A DNA stretch of 42,531 bases from an uncultured Bacteroidales bacterium (GTDB lineage: Bacteria > Bacteroidota > Bacteroidia > Bacteroidales > Paludibacteraceae): assembly GCA_937872735.1 (NCBI GenBank), contig CALMUD010000261.1, forward strand, positions 1-42,531, given 5' to 3'. Shown here piece after piece: positions 17,577-26,591 of the stretch (positions within the stretch are counted from its first letter, which is position 1; each line of letters starts with the position of its first letter). The notes below the pieces were generated by a model that was not told where the DNA came from, did no database searches, and worked only from the letters and a program-made list of their open reading frames with translations. Both the position numbers and the translations under genes were made by a program.

Positions 17577-18845
17577 TTACTTAGAGTAAAGTTCAATCTC
17601 AACACGACGGTTCTTAGCACGACCTGCAAGAGTAGTGTTAGAAGCCAGAGGGTTAGCACTTCCGTAACCGAAAGACTGTACATGAGATGCAGCGACACCC
17701 TTGTTAACCAAGTATGCCTTTACAGCAGCTGCACGGTCCTTTGAAAGCTGCAGGTTCTTAGCAGCACGGCCAGAGTTGTCAGTATAACCCTTCAGGATTA
17801 CAGACCACTCAGAGTGAGACTTCAACAACTGAGCAAGACCGTCAAGAGAAGAGTAAGAAGACTGCTTGATGATAGCCTTGTTAGACTCGAATTCCAACTG
17901 AGTGAATGCGGTCTTGATGATCTCATCCTCTTCCTTGGTAGGAGTGTAACGAACAGCTGGCTTAGAATCGCGGATGTGCTTGTTCAGAGAATCCTGAGTA
18001 GCATTCAGCTGATCCTGAAGTTTCTTGATAGCAACGTTCTGGTTAACGATCTGATCCTCAAGACGAGAAGTCATTTCGGCAGCCTGACGCTTCTGCTCAT
18101 CCAGGATTGGAGTCAAATCTGGAACTTCAACCTTTGGCTCGTAGTCAACAAGAGCGATGTTGCGTACATTGTTCTCGCCACCAAACTTAACACGGATGCC
18201 CAGATTGGCCATGAACTGCCAAGATGTACCCTGTGTATTAGGATGGAAGTCTGAGTTAGTGAATTTGCGGCCTTGGCCATCAATGCCAATGGCAATCCAC
18301 TTGCATACATTGTACTCAAAGTTCAAACCGCCCCATACAAATGGAGAAGACCAGTCGTCCTTGTCTGCAACTGATGGGCAGTTTGAGTAGTTATAATAGC
18401 CTACACCTGCACCACCATTAGCATAAACGCTGAACTTCTGCCATCCTGCAGAACGATACTTAGCCAAGATGTTTGAAAGATTGGCAGAAGCGAACAAAGA
18501 TGCCTCATGAACGTAGTTGTCATAAGTGCTCTGGTTGTTTCTTACCCACATATAATCCAAACCAAGACCCCACAATGGATTGAATGTATATTCAATCTCA
18601 CCACCAGCCTGTGGATTGTAATCGCTGTTAGGACCCCAACTTCTATCGTTAGAGTTAGCGTTTGTCAGAATGTTAACACCACCCTGAGCACGCAGAGACC
18701 AATGAACCAAGCCTTTAGAAGAGCTGGCAGTATCACTGGCAGTTTCAGCATTTGTAGCCTCAGTGCTAGCAGTAGCCTCTTCCTGGGCGAATGCATTGCC
18801 AACTAAGGCAGATGCAACGAACAGACCTAATAATCTTCTTTTCAT
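17577..18845 (-). CDS. OmpA-family outer-membrane protein
   Basis: The 422-residue protein has a signal peptide (about 1-20, cut after GNAFA). A porin-like beta-barrel follows (about 45-225; alternating strands such as WGLGLDYMWVRNN and FSVYANGGAGVGYYNYS), ending in LGIRVKFGG. A Gln-rich coiled-coil linker (about 245-300) leads to a C-terminal OmpA peptidoglycan-binding domain (about 310-422; LKGYTDNSGRAAKNLQLSKDRA and FGYGSANPL, closing NRRVEIEL). It should tether the outer membrane to peptidoglycan, like Bacteroides OmpA. The perfect -7 box and strong terminator suggest a well-expressed single gene. Confidence 0.92.
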   Translation of the reverse strand: MKRRLLGLFVASALVGNAFAQEEATASTEATNAETASDTASSSKGLVHWSLRAQGGVNILTNANSNDRSWGPNSDYNPQAGGEIEYTFNPLWGLGLDYMWVRNNQSTYDNYVHEASLFASANLSNILAKYRSAGWQKFSVYANGGAGVGYYNYSNCPSVADKDDWSSPFVWGGLNFEYNVCKWIAIGIDGQGRKFTNSDFHPNTQGTSWQFMANLGIRVKFGGENNVRNIALVDYEPKVEVPDLTPILDEQKRQAAEMTSRLEDQIVNQNVAIKKLQDQLNATQDSLNKHIRDSKPAVRYTPTKEEDEIIKTAFTQLEFESNKAIIKQSSYSSLDGLAQLLKSHSEWSVILKGYTDNSGRAAKNLQLSKDRAAAVKAYLVNKGVAASHVQSFGYGSANPLASNTTLAGRAKNRRVEIELYSK

Positions 18846-18888
18846 ATATTCAACAATAATTAAAATTAAATTCTAAACAATTTCGAGG

Positions 18889-18896
18889 CAAAGATA
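18889..18896 (-). promoter_or_regulatory. -7 promoter element of the OmpA-family gene
   Basis: TATCTTTG on the minus strand is a perfect TAnnTTTG match, 43 bases before the ATG. A TTTG at -33 is not evident. Confidence 0.6.
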
Positions 18897-18957
18897 TACA
18901 ATTTATTGATATGTATGTTCTATAACATCGAAAAAAGTGAATGTTACCCTCAAAATA

Positions 18958-20727
18958 TTATTTATCTCCCTTTGAGAGCTGATCTTTAAGAGCTGCCAGA
19001 GCTTCGATATCACCAAGGGTTGTCTTCTCGATTGGAGTAGCCTCTGTCTTCTTGGCAGCAGCCTTCTTCTTAGGAGCAGCAGAAACACCATTCTTCTCAT
19101 CTTCCCATACACGTGAGTGTGACAAGCTGATGTGATGATTTTCCTTGTTGAACTCAAGCACCTTGAACTGAAGTTTCTCACCTACCTTAGGCATTGAGCC
19201 ATCTTCCTTGGCCATCTGCTTGGTATAAGCGAATCCCTCCATATCGTTAGGCAATGCCACTACAGCACCCTTGTCCTTGATTTCAGTGATGGTACCTTCC
19301 TGGATAGAACCCTCAGCAAATGAATCCTCAAGTGAGTTCCATGGGTTCTCCTCCAACTGCTTGTGACCCAAGCTCAGACGGCGGTTGTCCTTATCTATCT
19401 CAAGAACTACAACATCAATATCTGCACCAATCTGAGTGAATTCAGATGGATGTTTGAACTTCTTGGTCCAAGAGAGGTCTGAAATATGAATCAGGCCATC
19501 CACACCCTCTTCCAATTCAACAAACACACCGAATGTGGTGAAGTTGCGAACCTTGGCTGAATGCTGTGAACCTACTGCATATTTGGTCTCGATATTCTCC
19601 CATGGATCTGGCTTGAGCTGCTTGATACCCAATGACATCTTGCGGTCATCACGGTCAAGAGTCAAAATGACAGCCTCAACCTCATCGCCAACCTTCAGGA
19701 ATTCCTGAGCGCTGCGCAGGTGCTGTGACCAAGACATCTCTGAAACATGAATCAAGCCCTCAACACCTGGAGCTATTTCAACGAATGCGCCATAATCAGC
19801 CATAACGACAACCTTGCCCTTTATCTTGTCACCAACCTTCAAATTAGGATCAAGTGCATCCCAAGGATGAGGAGTCAACTGTTTCAGACCCAAAGCGATA
19901 CGTTTCTTCTCGTCATCAAAATTAAGGATAACGACACTGATTTTCTCATCCAGATGAACAACCTCTTCAGGATGTGCGACACGACCCCAAGAGAGGTCTG
20001 TGATATGGATCAAACCATCTACGCCACCCAAATCGACGAACACTCCATAAGAAGTGATATTCTTGACTGTTCCTTCCAGAATCTGGCCCTTCTCCAAGTG
20101 AGAGATAATCTCCTTCTTCTGTGCCTCGAGTTCAGCCTCGATAAGAGCCTTGTGTGATACGACAACATTCTTGAACTCCTGGTTGATTTTAACAACCTTG
20201 AATTCCATTGTCTTACCAACAAACATATCATAGTCGCGGATAGGCTTAACGTCAATCTGCGAACCTGGCAAGAATGCCTCGATACCGAAGGCGTCAACAA
20301 TCATACCACCCTTAGTGCGGCACTTGATGAAGCCCTTGAATACCTCGTCCTTCTCAAGGGCGTCGTTGACACGCTGCCAAGAGCGAGCCATACGAGCCTT
20401 CTTGTGAGAAAGAATCAACTGACCTTTCTTGTCTTCCTGACTTTCAATATAGCATTCAACTTTGTCACCGACTTTCAAATCGGGATTGTAACGGAACTCA
20501 TTAGTAGAAATGATACCGTCTGATTTGTAGCCAACATTGACTACGACCTCTCTCTTGTTCATTGAGATGACCGTGCCCTCAACAACCTCGTTGTCTTTCA
20601 GTGCACTGAGAGTGTCATCATACTTTTTCTCCAGCTCCTCGTGGCTGGTTGCCTCAACATCACCATTCTCGAAGGTGTCCCAGTCAAAATTATCAACTGG
20701 CTGTACCTTTTTTGTTAATTCGCTCAT
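18958..20727 (-). CDS. rpsA: Ribosomal protein S1
   Basis: The 589-residue protein contains six S1 RNA-binding repeats at roughly 50-120, 135-205, 215-290, 305-375, 390-465 and 480-550. Each carries the typical GxV-Y-G-F-V-L-H-S-LS pattern, for example ITSYGVFVDLGGVDGLIH and MADYGAFVEIAPGVEGLIH. S1 binds mRNA at the 30S platform and assists initiation. This matters especially in Bacteroidetes, where Shine-Dalgarno sequences are rarely used, as seen throughout this window. The C-terminal tail is Lys/Ala-rich (KKKAAAKKTEA). Length matches Bacteroidetes S1. Confidence 0.97.
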   Translation of the reverse strand: MSELTKKVQPVDNFDWDTFENGDVEATSHEELEKKYDDTLSALKDNEVVEGTVISMNKREVVVNVGYKSDGIISTNEFRYNPDLKVGDKVECYIESQEDKKGQLILSHKKARMARSWQRVNDALEKDEVFKGFIKCRTKGGMIVDAFGIEAFLPGSQIDVKPIRDYDMFVGKTMEFKVVKINQEFKNVVVSHKALIEAELEAQKKEIISHLEKGQILEGTVKNITSYGVFVDLGGVDGLIHITDLSWGRVAHPEEVVHLDEKISVVILNFDDEKKRIALGLKQLTPHPWDALDPNLKVGDKIKGKVVVMADYGAFVEIAPGVEGLIHVSEMSWSQHLRSAQEFLKVGDEVEAVILTLDRDDRKMSLGIKQLKPDPWENIETKYAVGSQHSAKVRNFTTFGVFVELEEGVDGLIHISDLSWTKKFKHPSEFTQIGADIDVVVLEIDKDNRRLSLGHKQLEENPWNSLEDSFAEGSIQEGTITEIKDKGAVVALPNDMEGFAYTKQMAKEDGSMPKVGEKLQFKVLEFNKENHHISLSHSRVWEDEKNGVSAAPKKKAAAKKTEATPIEKTTLGDIEALAALKDQLSKGDK

Positions 20728-20790
20728 TTAATAAAATGTGTAAAAAATTAATAATTAGTCGTTAGACATTATATTTTGTGAAAATCTCCG

Positions 20791-20798
20791 CAAAATTA
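20791..20798 (-). promoter_or_regulatory. -7 promoter element of rpsA
   Basis: TAATTTTG on the minus strand matches TAnnTTTG, 63 bases before the rpsA ATG. No TTTG lies at the standard distance. The 270-base space between rpsA and rnz otherwise shows only AT-rich sequence and presumably a divergent rnz promoter that I cannot place. Confidence 0.5.
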
Positions 20799-21000
20799 CA
20801 ATATTTTTTTCAATATCCATATTAGAAAAACGAAAAAATTGTGGAATGCAACTCATTTTCAACGAACAGAATATAATAACACCCTATCAGCGTTTTTTGC
20901 AAAAACAAAATTCCATGGGAATAACGAATATGTCACATACGGATTGCGAGAAAGACCAGAAATCCGTATTTTTACAATCAGAAATAGCAGGAAAAGCGAA

Positions 21001-21915
21001 ATGGAAACATTCAAATTAACCATATTGGGCAGAGGATCTGCCATGCCCACCCCCACTGCCAATCAGTCTGCCCAGATTTTAGAAGCTCATGAGAAACTGC
21101 TGCTGATTGACTGTGGTGAGGGGACCCAAATCAGCATTAGAAAACAACAGACACATCTGTCCCGTCTTAATCATATCTTCATTTCGCACGTACATGGCGA
21201 CCACTGTTTCGGGTTGATAGGACTGCTGTCCACATTGTCCATGATGGGCCGAAGATGCGCACTTAACATATATTGCCATCCCGAGTTACAAACCTTCATG
21301 CAAACTCAAATCAACTTTTTCGGCGGTGATATGGGCTATCCTATCATATTCAACACATTCAGCCCTTTTCAAAGCAGTGTAATTTACGAAGACCGGACCC
21401 TCAGAGTAACAACATTCCCATTGAAACATACCATACCATCTTCCGGGTTCCTAATTGAGGAGAAACCATCTCTGGCACACCTCAACAAACAGAAAGCCGA
21501 CTTCTACAGGGTGCCACTCAGCAAATATATGGAAATAAAAAACGGCGCCGATTTCATAACGGAGAATGGATTTGTGATACCAAACGCCCAACTCACCATA
21601 GCAGCCGCTCCACCTAAAAGATATGCCTACTGCAGCGATACTGCCTATAACGAAAAAGTGATACCTTATATACAAGGAGTTGATTGCCTATATCATGAAG
21701 CAACATTTTTAAGCAATGCTGCAGATAGGGCTAAAATAACGCAGCATTCAACAGCTGCACAAGCCGCTGAAATTGCAAAAAAGGCCGAAGTAAAGAAATT
21801 GATTATAGGACATTTCTCAGCTAGATATGCCGACTATCAGCCCCTGCTGCTCGAGGCCAAATCCATCTTCGCCAATACACTATTGGCTGAAGAGTTCAAA
21901 ACCTATCCTTTCTGA
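21001..21915 (+). CDS. rnz: Ribonuclease Z
   Basis: The 304-residue metallo-beta-lactamase-fold nuclease removes 3' trailers from tRNA precursors; here it is relevant because the tRNA-Cys gene lacks an encoded CCA. The start at 21001 gives METFKLTILGRGSAMPTP, the usual RNase Z N-terminus; an upstream extension of the frame has no similarity. The zinc-binding motif SHVHGDHCFG (H63, H65, D67, H68) is intact, as are KHTIPSSGF, YCSDTAYNE and the late GHFSARY. Length fits the short bacterial form. It is convergent with mfd, 29 bases apart, with no visible terminator between. Confidence 0.95.
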   Translation: METFKLTILGRGSAMPTPTANQSAQILEAHEKLLLIDCGEGTQISIRKQQTHLSRLNHIFISHVHGDHCFGLIGLLSTLSMMGRRCALNIYCHPELQTFMQTQINFFGGDMGYPIIFNTFSPFQSSVIYEDRTLRVTTFPLKHTIPSSGFLIEEKPSLAHLNKQKADFYRVPLSKYMEIKNGADFITENGFVIPNAQLTIAAAPPKRYAYCSDTAYNEKVIPYIQGVDCLYHEATFLSNAADRAKITQHSTAAQAAEIAKKAEVKKLIIGHFSARYADYQPLLLEAKSIFANTLLAEEFKTYPF

Positions 21916-21944
21916 TTTTGACGACTTTTTTCTGCTAAAAACAA

Positions 21945-24900
21945 TCAAAGCGCAGCCTCTTTCTTTTGCAATATAGAGGTGAATACATCCATAGCGGACT
22001 GAATAGACGGTATATCACTGAATACAATGGCTTTCTTGTCGGTATGCTGTTTGAACTGACAGCGGAATGCATTGTGTTCCAGATATTCCAGAATGAGGCC
22101 AAAAGACTTGGACTGGAAATATGGGGAACTGTCGGAAGCAATGAAAAATCCAGTCATATGATTGTTTTTGAGCACCACTTTTTCAAAACCAAGAGCAATG
22201 GCCTGCCAGCGCAGACGTACCAGTTGCAACAGATTCTGAGCTTGTTCGGGCAGGGCACCAAAACGGTCTGTCAGATTATTCTCAAACTGTTCGAGGGCGG
22301 CCTCATCCTGCACTGAGTCAAGCTCTCGATACAGCGACATTCGCTCTGCAACGTTCGATATATATTCGGCGGGGAACATCAGTTCCATATCTGTCTCCAT
22401 CTGGCAATCGGTGACAAAGGTCTTTTGTTCCAGTTTTTCTTTTTCCTCTTCCGCATACAAGTCCGAAAACTCATTTTCTTTTAATTCATCAACCGCCTCA
22501 TTCAGTATTTTGTGATACGTCTCATAACCCAAGTCCGCAATAAACCCACTCTGCTCTGCACCCAGCAAATTGCCAGCCCCACGTATGTCCAAATCCTGCA
22601 TGGCAATATTAAATCCGCTACCCAGTTGTGAGAATGACTCTATCGTCTCCAGACGGCGACGCGACTCATCAGACATTGACGATAAAGGCGGCGATAACAA
22701 GTAGCAGAAAGCTCTGCGGTTGCTGCGCCCCACGCGGCCTCGCAACTGATGCAAATCACTCAACCCATAATTTTGTGCATCATTGATGATGATTGTGTTG
22801 CAATTTGAAATGTCAATACCCGACTCTATGATGGTGGTCGAGAGCAACACATCGTAATCGTAATTAAGGAAATCAAGAATCACCCGTTCCAGCTGCTCTC
22901 CTGGCATCTGGCCATGTCCAATAACGACACGGGCCTCTGGCACAAGCCGATTGATAAGTTCCTTGAGTGCCTGAAGATTTTGGATGCGGTTGTTCACAAA
23001 AAACACTTGTCCGTTGCGGTCCAGTTCAAACTTTATGGCATCTCTGATAACCTCCTCGTTAAACACGCACAATTCCGTCTGAACCGGATAACGGTTAGGG
23101 GGAGGTGTGCTGATAATAGACATATCACGGGCTCCAAGCAACGAGAATTGCAAAGTCCGGGGTATAGGGGTTGCCGTCATGGTGAGCGTATCCACATTCA
23201 CCTTCATCTGGCGGATTTTCTCTTTCACCGACACTCCGAATTTCTGTTCCTCATCAATAATGAGCAATCCTAAATCCTTGAATTTAACAGTCTTGCCTAT
23301 CAGTTTATGTGTTCCTATAATGATGTCTATGTTGCCTGCCGCCAAATCCTTTATCACGGAATGTGCATCCTTGACTGTCCGCGTACGGCTAAGATAATCG
23401 ACTCGGCACGGGAAATTTTTGAGTCGCTCGGTGAACGTCTGGAAATGCTGGAAAGCAAGCACCGTGGTAGGTACCAGCACCGCCACCTGTTTGTTATCGG
23501 CTACAGCCTTGAAAGCGGCTCGGATGGCGATTTCAGTCTTGCCAAAACCCACATCGCCACAAATCAGACGGTCCATCGGTTCATCTTCCTCCATATCACG
23601 CTTGACATCGGTAGTCGCTTTCAGCTGGTCTGGCGTATCCTCATAAATGAAAGAAGATTCCAGTTCCTGCTGCATATAGCTGTCGGGCGAATAGGCAAAG
23701 CCTTTCTCGTCTCTACGGCGCGCATAGAGGGCTATAAGGTCACGGGCAATGTCCTTGACTTTCTTTTTGGTCCGGTCTTTCAGGGCTTGCCATGTGCCTG
23801 TTCCCAGTTTGTTTATCTTGGGTTCCTCTCCATCTTTGGAACGGAATTTCGAGATTTTGTGCAGAGAATGGATACTGATAAACACAAGGTCATCATCGCG
23901 ATATATCAGTTTTATGACTTCCTGTTTCTTGCCATTGATGTCCATCGTCAGCAGTCCGCCAAAACGGCCGATGCCAAAATCTATATGCACCACATAATCG
24001 CCTACTTGCAATTCGCGGAGCGCTTTCATACTGAGTGCGGCTTTACCCTGGCGGACTCTGTCGGAAGTCAGACTATACTTGTGGAAACGGTCAAATATCT
24101 GATGGTCAGTGTAGCAACATAGATGCAATTCATCATCAACAAATCCCTCATGCAGCGTTTTCGATACGGGAACAAAAGGGGCTGCCTGATTCTTGTCATC
24201 AATAATGGCTTGGAGGCGGTCGGTCTGATGGGTGTTGTCCGTCATCACAAACACCTCATAGCCATTTTCCTTCATTTGTATGAAGTTGGAAATGACCAGA
24301 TCAAAATTCTTATGAAAGATTGGCTGCGGTTGAGCCGAAAATGAAAGGACGGCCGATTGACGGAAATGATTGTGCAGGCCAAACTCTATCAGCCTGAATT
24401 CTTCCGTTTGCGATTGAAAATCGGCAGATTTCAGCACATTGTCAATCCCTTCATTTTCCTCCTCCAGCTGGCGCATACGGTCAAGGGTAAAGTCAAAATC
24501 AGAAAAGGCAAGCGCCATATCCTTAGGTATAAAATCGAAAAGCGAGACGGCGGCACTATCCTTGCCATTGACATCTGACACTACAGATATCCGCTCCTTC
24601 TTATCCTTGGAGAGTTGACTTTCCACATCAAAGGTACGGATGGAATCTATTTCATCACCAAAAAAGTCAAGACGGAAGGGATATTCATTGGCATACGAAA
24701 AAATATCGAGAACACTGCCTCGCACTGCATATTCACCTGGCTGTGATACGAAATCGACCTTTTCAAAGCCGAAGTCATGAAGAATATAGGTCACAGCCGA
24801 TATCTTTATTTTCTGTGAGGTTTTGAGGGAGAGTGACTTTGCATTCAGGTCGGCAGATGAAATGACCCTTTCAAAAACAGATTCTGGATAGGTAACCACC

Positions 24901-25262
24901 ATCAATGGCGATTCGGAATGCTGAATGGAATCAAGCGTTTCATTACGCATCACTTCGTTGGCTGAATCTTTCTCGCCATACTTCATGGCCCGCTTATACG
25001 AAGAAGGGAAAAACAACACATCAGCACCACCCGTTATCTGCACCAAATCATGATAAAAATAGGCGGCCGATTCCATATCGTTCAGCACGAACAGAAAACT
25101 CTGGCGATGAGATGCAAAAAAGGTAGAAAAAAGGACCGACTTGAACGAACCTGCCAACCCTTTAATCCAAATACGATTAGACGAAGAAGAGGCGAACCAT
25201 GCATCCAGTTTTTTCAATTGGGCATGATGCTCAAATTTCAATAATAAGTCAGTAATCTCCAT
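21945..25262 (-). CDS. mfd: Transcription-repair coupling factor
   Basis: The 1105-residue ATP-dependent translocase releases RNA polymerase stalled at DNA damage and recruits UvrA. Domain order is complete: UvrB-like N-terminal region (SAVTYILHDFGFEKVDFVSQPGEYAVRGSVLDIF in two parts), RNA-polymerase-interaction domain (LQVGDYVVHIDFGIGRF), then the RecG-like motor. The motor has Walker A GDVGFGKT at 569-576, DEEQ at 670-673, MTATPIPRTL, and the C-terminal helicase motifs QLRGRVGRSNR and FNIAMQDLDIRGAGNLLG. The C-terminal TRCF domain follows. It begins 14 bases downstream of the Crp/Fnr gene in the same direction, so the two may be co-transcribed. Confidence 0.97.
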   Translation of the reverse strand: MEITDLLLKFEHHAQLKKLDAWFASSSSNRIWIKGLAGSFKSVLFSTFFASHRQSFLFVLNDMESAAYFYHDLVQITGGADVLFFPSSYKRAMKYGEKDSANEVMRNETLDSIQHSESPLMVVTYPESVFERVISSADLNAKSLSLKTSQKIKISAVTYILHDFGFEKVDFVSQPGEYAVRGSVLDIFSYANEYPFRLDFFGDEIDSIRTFDVESQLSKDKKERISVVSDVNGKDSAAVSLFDFIPKDMALAFSDFDFTLDRMRQLEEENEGIDNVLKSADFQSQTEEFRLIEFGLHNHFRQSAVLSFSAQPQPIFHKNFDLVISNFIQMKENGYEVFVMTDNTHQTDRLQAIIDDKNQAAPFVPVSKTLHEGFVDDELHLCCYTDHQIFDRFHKYSLTSDRVRQGKAALSMKALRELQVGDYVVHIDFGIGRFGGLLTMDINGKKQEVIKLIYRDDDLVFISIHSLHKISKFRSKDGEEPKINKLGTGTWQALKDRTKKKVKDIARDLIALYARRRDEKGFAYSPDSYMQQELESSFIYEDTPDQLKATTDVKRDMEEDEPMDRLICGDVGFGKTEIAIRAAFKAVADNKQVAVLVPTTVLAFQHFQTFTERLKNFPCRVDYLSRTRTVKDAHSVIKDLAAGNIDIIIGTHKLIGKTVKFKDLGLLIIDEEQKFGVSVKEKIRQMKVNVDTLTMTATPIPRTLQFSLLGARDMSIISTPPPNRYPVQTELCVFNEEVIRDAIKFELDRNGQVFFVNNRIQNLQALKELINRLVPEARVVIGHGQMPGEQLERVILDFLNYDYDVLLSTTIIESGIDISNCNTIIINDAQNYGLSDLHQLRGRVGRSNRRAFCYLLSPPLSSMSDESRRRLETIESFSQLGSGFNIAMQDLDIRGAGNLLGAEQSGFIADLGYETYHKILNEAVDELKENEFSDLYAEEEKEKLEQKTFVTDCQMETDMELMFPAEYISNVAERMSLYRELDSVQDEAALEQFENNLTDRFGALPEQAQNLLQLVRLRWQAIALGFEKVVLKNNHMTGFFIASDSSPYFQSKSFGLILEYLEHNAFRCQFKQHTDKKAIVFSDIPSIQSAMDVFTSILQKKEAAL

Positions 25263-25276
25263 GCAAATGAGAAAAG

Positions 25277-25978
25277 TTAGCCAATCTTGCTGATTTTCCG
25301 GAGGCGTTCCTCATCAATCAGCTTTATCTTTCGGCCATCCATGGTAATAATTTTTTCGGTTACAAACGTGGAAAGGGTACGGATGGCATTGGAGGTGGTC
25401 ATATTGGAAAGACTGGCAAGATCTTCTCGGGAGAGATAGATGCTGATGGTGGCACCATCGGCTTCAACTCCATAGCTGTCCTTGAGAAAAAGAAGGGACT
25501 CGGCAAGACGGCCTCGTATATGTTTCTGAGTAAGGCTCACTGCTCGCGAGTCTGCAATACCAAGGTCAGTGGCCAAGGCCTGAATAAAATACCACGCCAG
25601 ATTTTTGTTGTCAAATATGAGTTTTTCTATCACCTCCTTGGGTATGGCATAAATAAGGGTGGGCTCAAATGCACAGGCGGCAGTCACAAAATCCTCACCC
25701 GCGAACATGGCACGGTAGGCCAGCATCTCAAAGGGCTTGACCATTCTTACTATCTGGTTGCGGCCACCCACTCCCGACTTGTATATCTTCACCTTGCCCT
25801 TTATCACACAAAAAACGTGAGTGGGAGTCTCGCCCTCACAATAGATAACCTCATTTTTCTTGTAGTTCTGAACAAGGTAATTACTCTTCAAGTAATCCAT
25901 TTGCTCAGGTGTCAACATCTTCCAGATGTCAGACACCTCCTCTATATTCAGGTATTCCGTCTTCTGTGTCCTTGCCAT
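25277..25978 (-). CDS. Crp/Fnr-family transcription regulator
   Basis: The 233-residue protein (start at the ATG at 25978; a GTG at 26002 is less likely) has an N-terminal cyclic-nucleotide-binding-type beta-roll (about 25-140; YCEGETPTHVFCVIKGKVKI). A dimer helix and a C-terminal winged helix (about 165-225; LSREDLASLSNMTTSNAIRT recognition region) follow. No Cys cluster for an Fnr-type iron-sulfur centre is seen at the N-terminus. The ligand is unknown; the roll lacks an obvious classical cAMP phosphate cassette. Its target genes cannot be read from the window. It precedes mfd by 14 bases and is separated from nadB by a small gene and two terminators. Confidence 0.88.
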   Translation of the reverse strand: MARTQKTEYLNIEEVSDIWKMLTPEQMDYLKSNYLVQNYKKNEVIYCEGETPTHVFCVIKGKVKIYKSGVGGRNQIVRMVKPFEMLAYRAMFAGEDFVTAACAFEPTLIYAIPKEVIEKLIFDNKNLAWYFIQALATDLGIADSRAVSLTQKHIRGRLAESLLFLKDSYGVEADGATISIYLSREDLASLSNMTTSNAIRTLSTFVTEKIITMDGRKIKLIDEERLRKISKIG

Positions 25979-26091
25979 GACTTGTAAATCAATATATATC
26001 ACGCAAATTTAACAAAAAAAATCGCATAAAATCACAATAAATGAAATTACGAATAAAATTTACATACGGAGAATCTACTATTTGTTTAAAC

Positions 26092-26130
26092 AAAAATGAA
26101 CCACGGCTCATTTGGGCCATGGTTCATTTT
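26092..26130 (-). terminator. Intrinsic terminator before the Crp/Fnr gene
   Basis: An 11-bp perfect stem (26093-26103 with 26120-26130), extended inward by five more pairs after one mismatch, has an A run on one side and a T run on the other. It can end the small minus-strand gene at 26154 and may work in both directions. Confidence 0.75.
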
Positions 26131-26153
26131 AATCAATAGGTCACTGTTTCCCC

Positions 26154-26462
26154 TTAGCCTATACGCCATCCGTCATCAAAAAAATCGGAGAATGTCTTGT
26201 AATGCACCAGCACAGGATAGGACTCCAGCGACTTGTTGGTATAAAAGTCATCGAAACTGTCGCACAACCGCACATCATACCGGCCTGACATAAAGTCACA
26301 GACAAAAATATACGGAATCGCACCATCAGGAATGGCAAACTTGGCATTCTCGCGATATATAGGAGAGCGGAACTCGTTACAGCATTGCTGCGCTCTATCC
26401 CACTGGTTTTGATACTCGTCAAAATATTCACGGGTATCTTTATACGATCTTGTCTTTTTCAT
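26154..26462 (-). CDS. Small soluble protein of unknown function
   Basis: A 102-residue protein, starting at the ATG at 26462, is rich in aromatic and acidic residues (YFDEYQNQWDRAQQCC, CDSFDDFYTNKSLES, TFSDFFDDGW). It has no signal peptide or membrane helix and no motif I recognise. It is isolated: the nadB terminator lies upstream and another terminator directly downstream, so it is a single-gene unit. I prefer this frame to the overlapping frame at 26159-26431 because it uses the ATG nearest the nadB terminator and gives a well-balanced soluble composition. Function unknown. Confidence 0.6.
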   Translation of the reverse strand: MKKTRSYKDTREYFDEYQNQWDRAQQCCNEFRSPIYRENAKFAIPDGAIPYIFVCDFMSGRYDVRLCDSFDDFYTNKSLESYPVLVHYKTFSDFFDDGWRIG

Positions 26463-26528
26463 AATGTTTTCCTCCCTTTATTTTATATACCAATATAAGT
26501 ATAAAACCGCAAAATTTAAGTAACACGC

Positions 26529-26570
26529 AAAAAAAGAGGCTGCCCCTTCCTGATAGGAAAAGGCAGCCTC
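26529..26570 (-). terminator. Intrinsic terminator after nadB
   Basis: A 9-bp GC-rich stem (26536-26544 with 26562-26570), with a second short inner stem TTCC/GGAA, is followed on the minus strand by TTTTTTT. It lies 21 bases after the nadB stop. Confidence 0.85.
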
Positions 26571-26591
26571 CGTTTATCTATCGGCCAGCTG

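Noticed and set aside
20839..21000. N-terminal extension of RNase Z
   Set aside because: The extra 54 residues have no similarity to the family, and the ATG at 21001 gives the standard N-terminus.
23307..24122. 271-residue plus-strand open frame
   Set aside because: Antisense shadow of the intact mfd gene.
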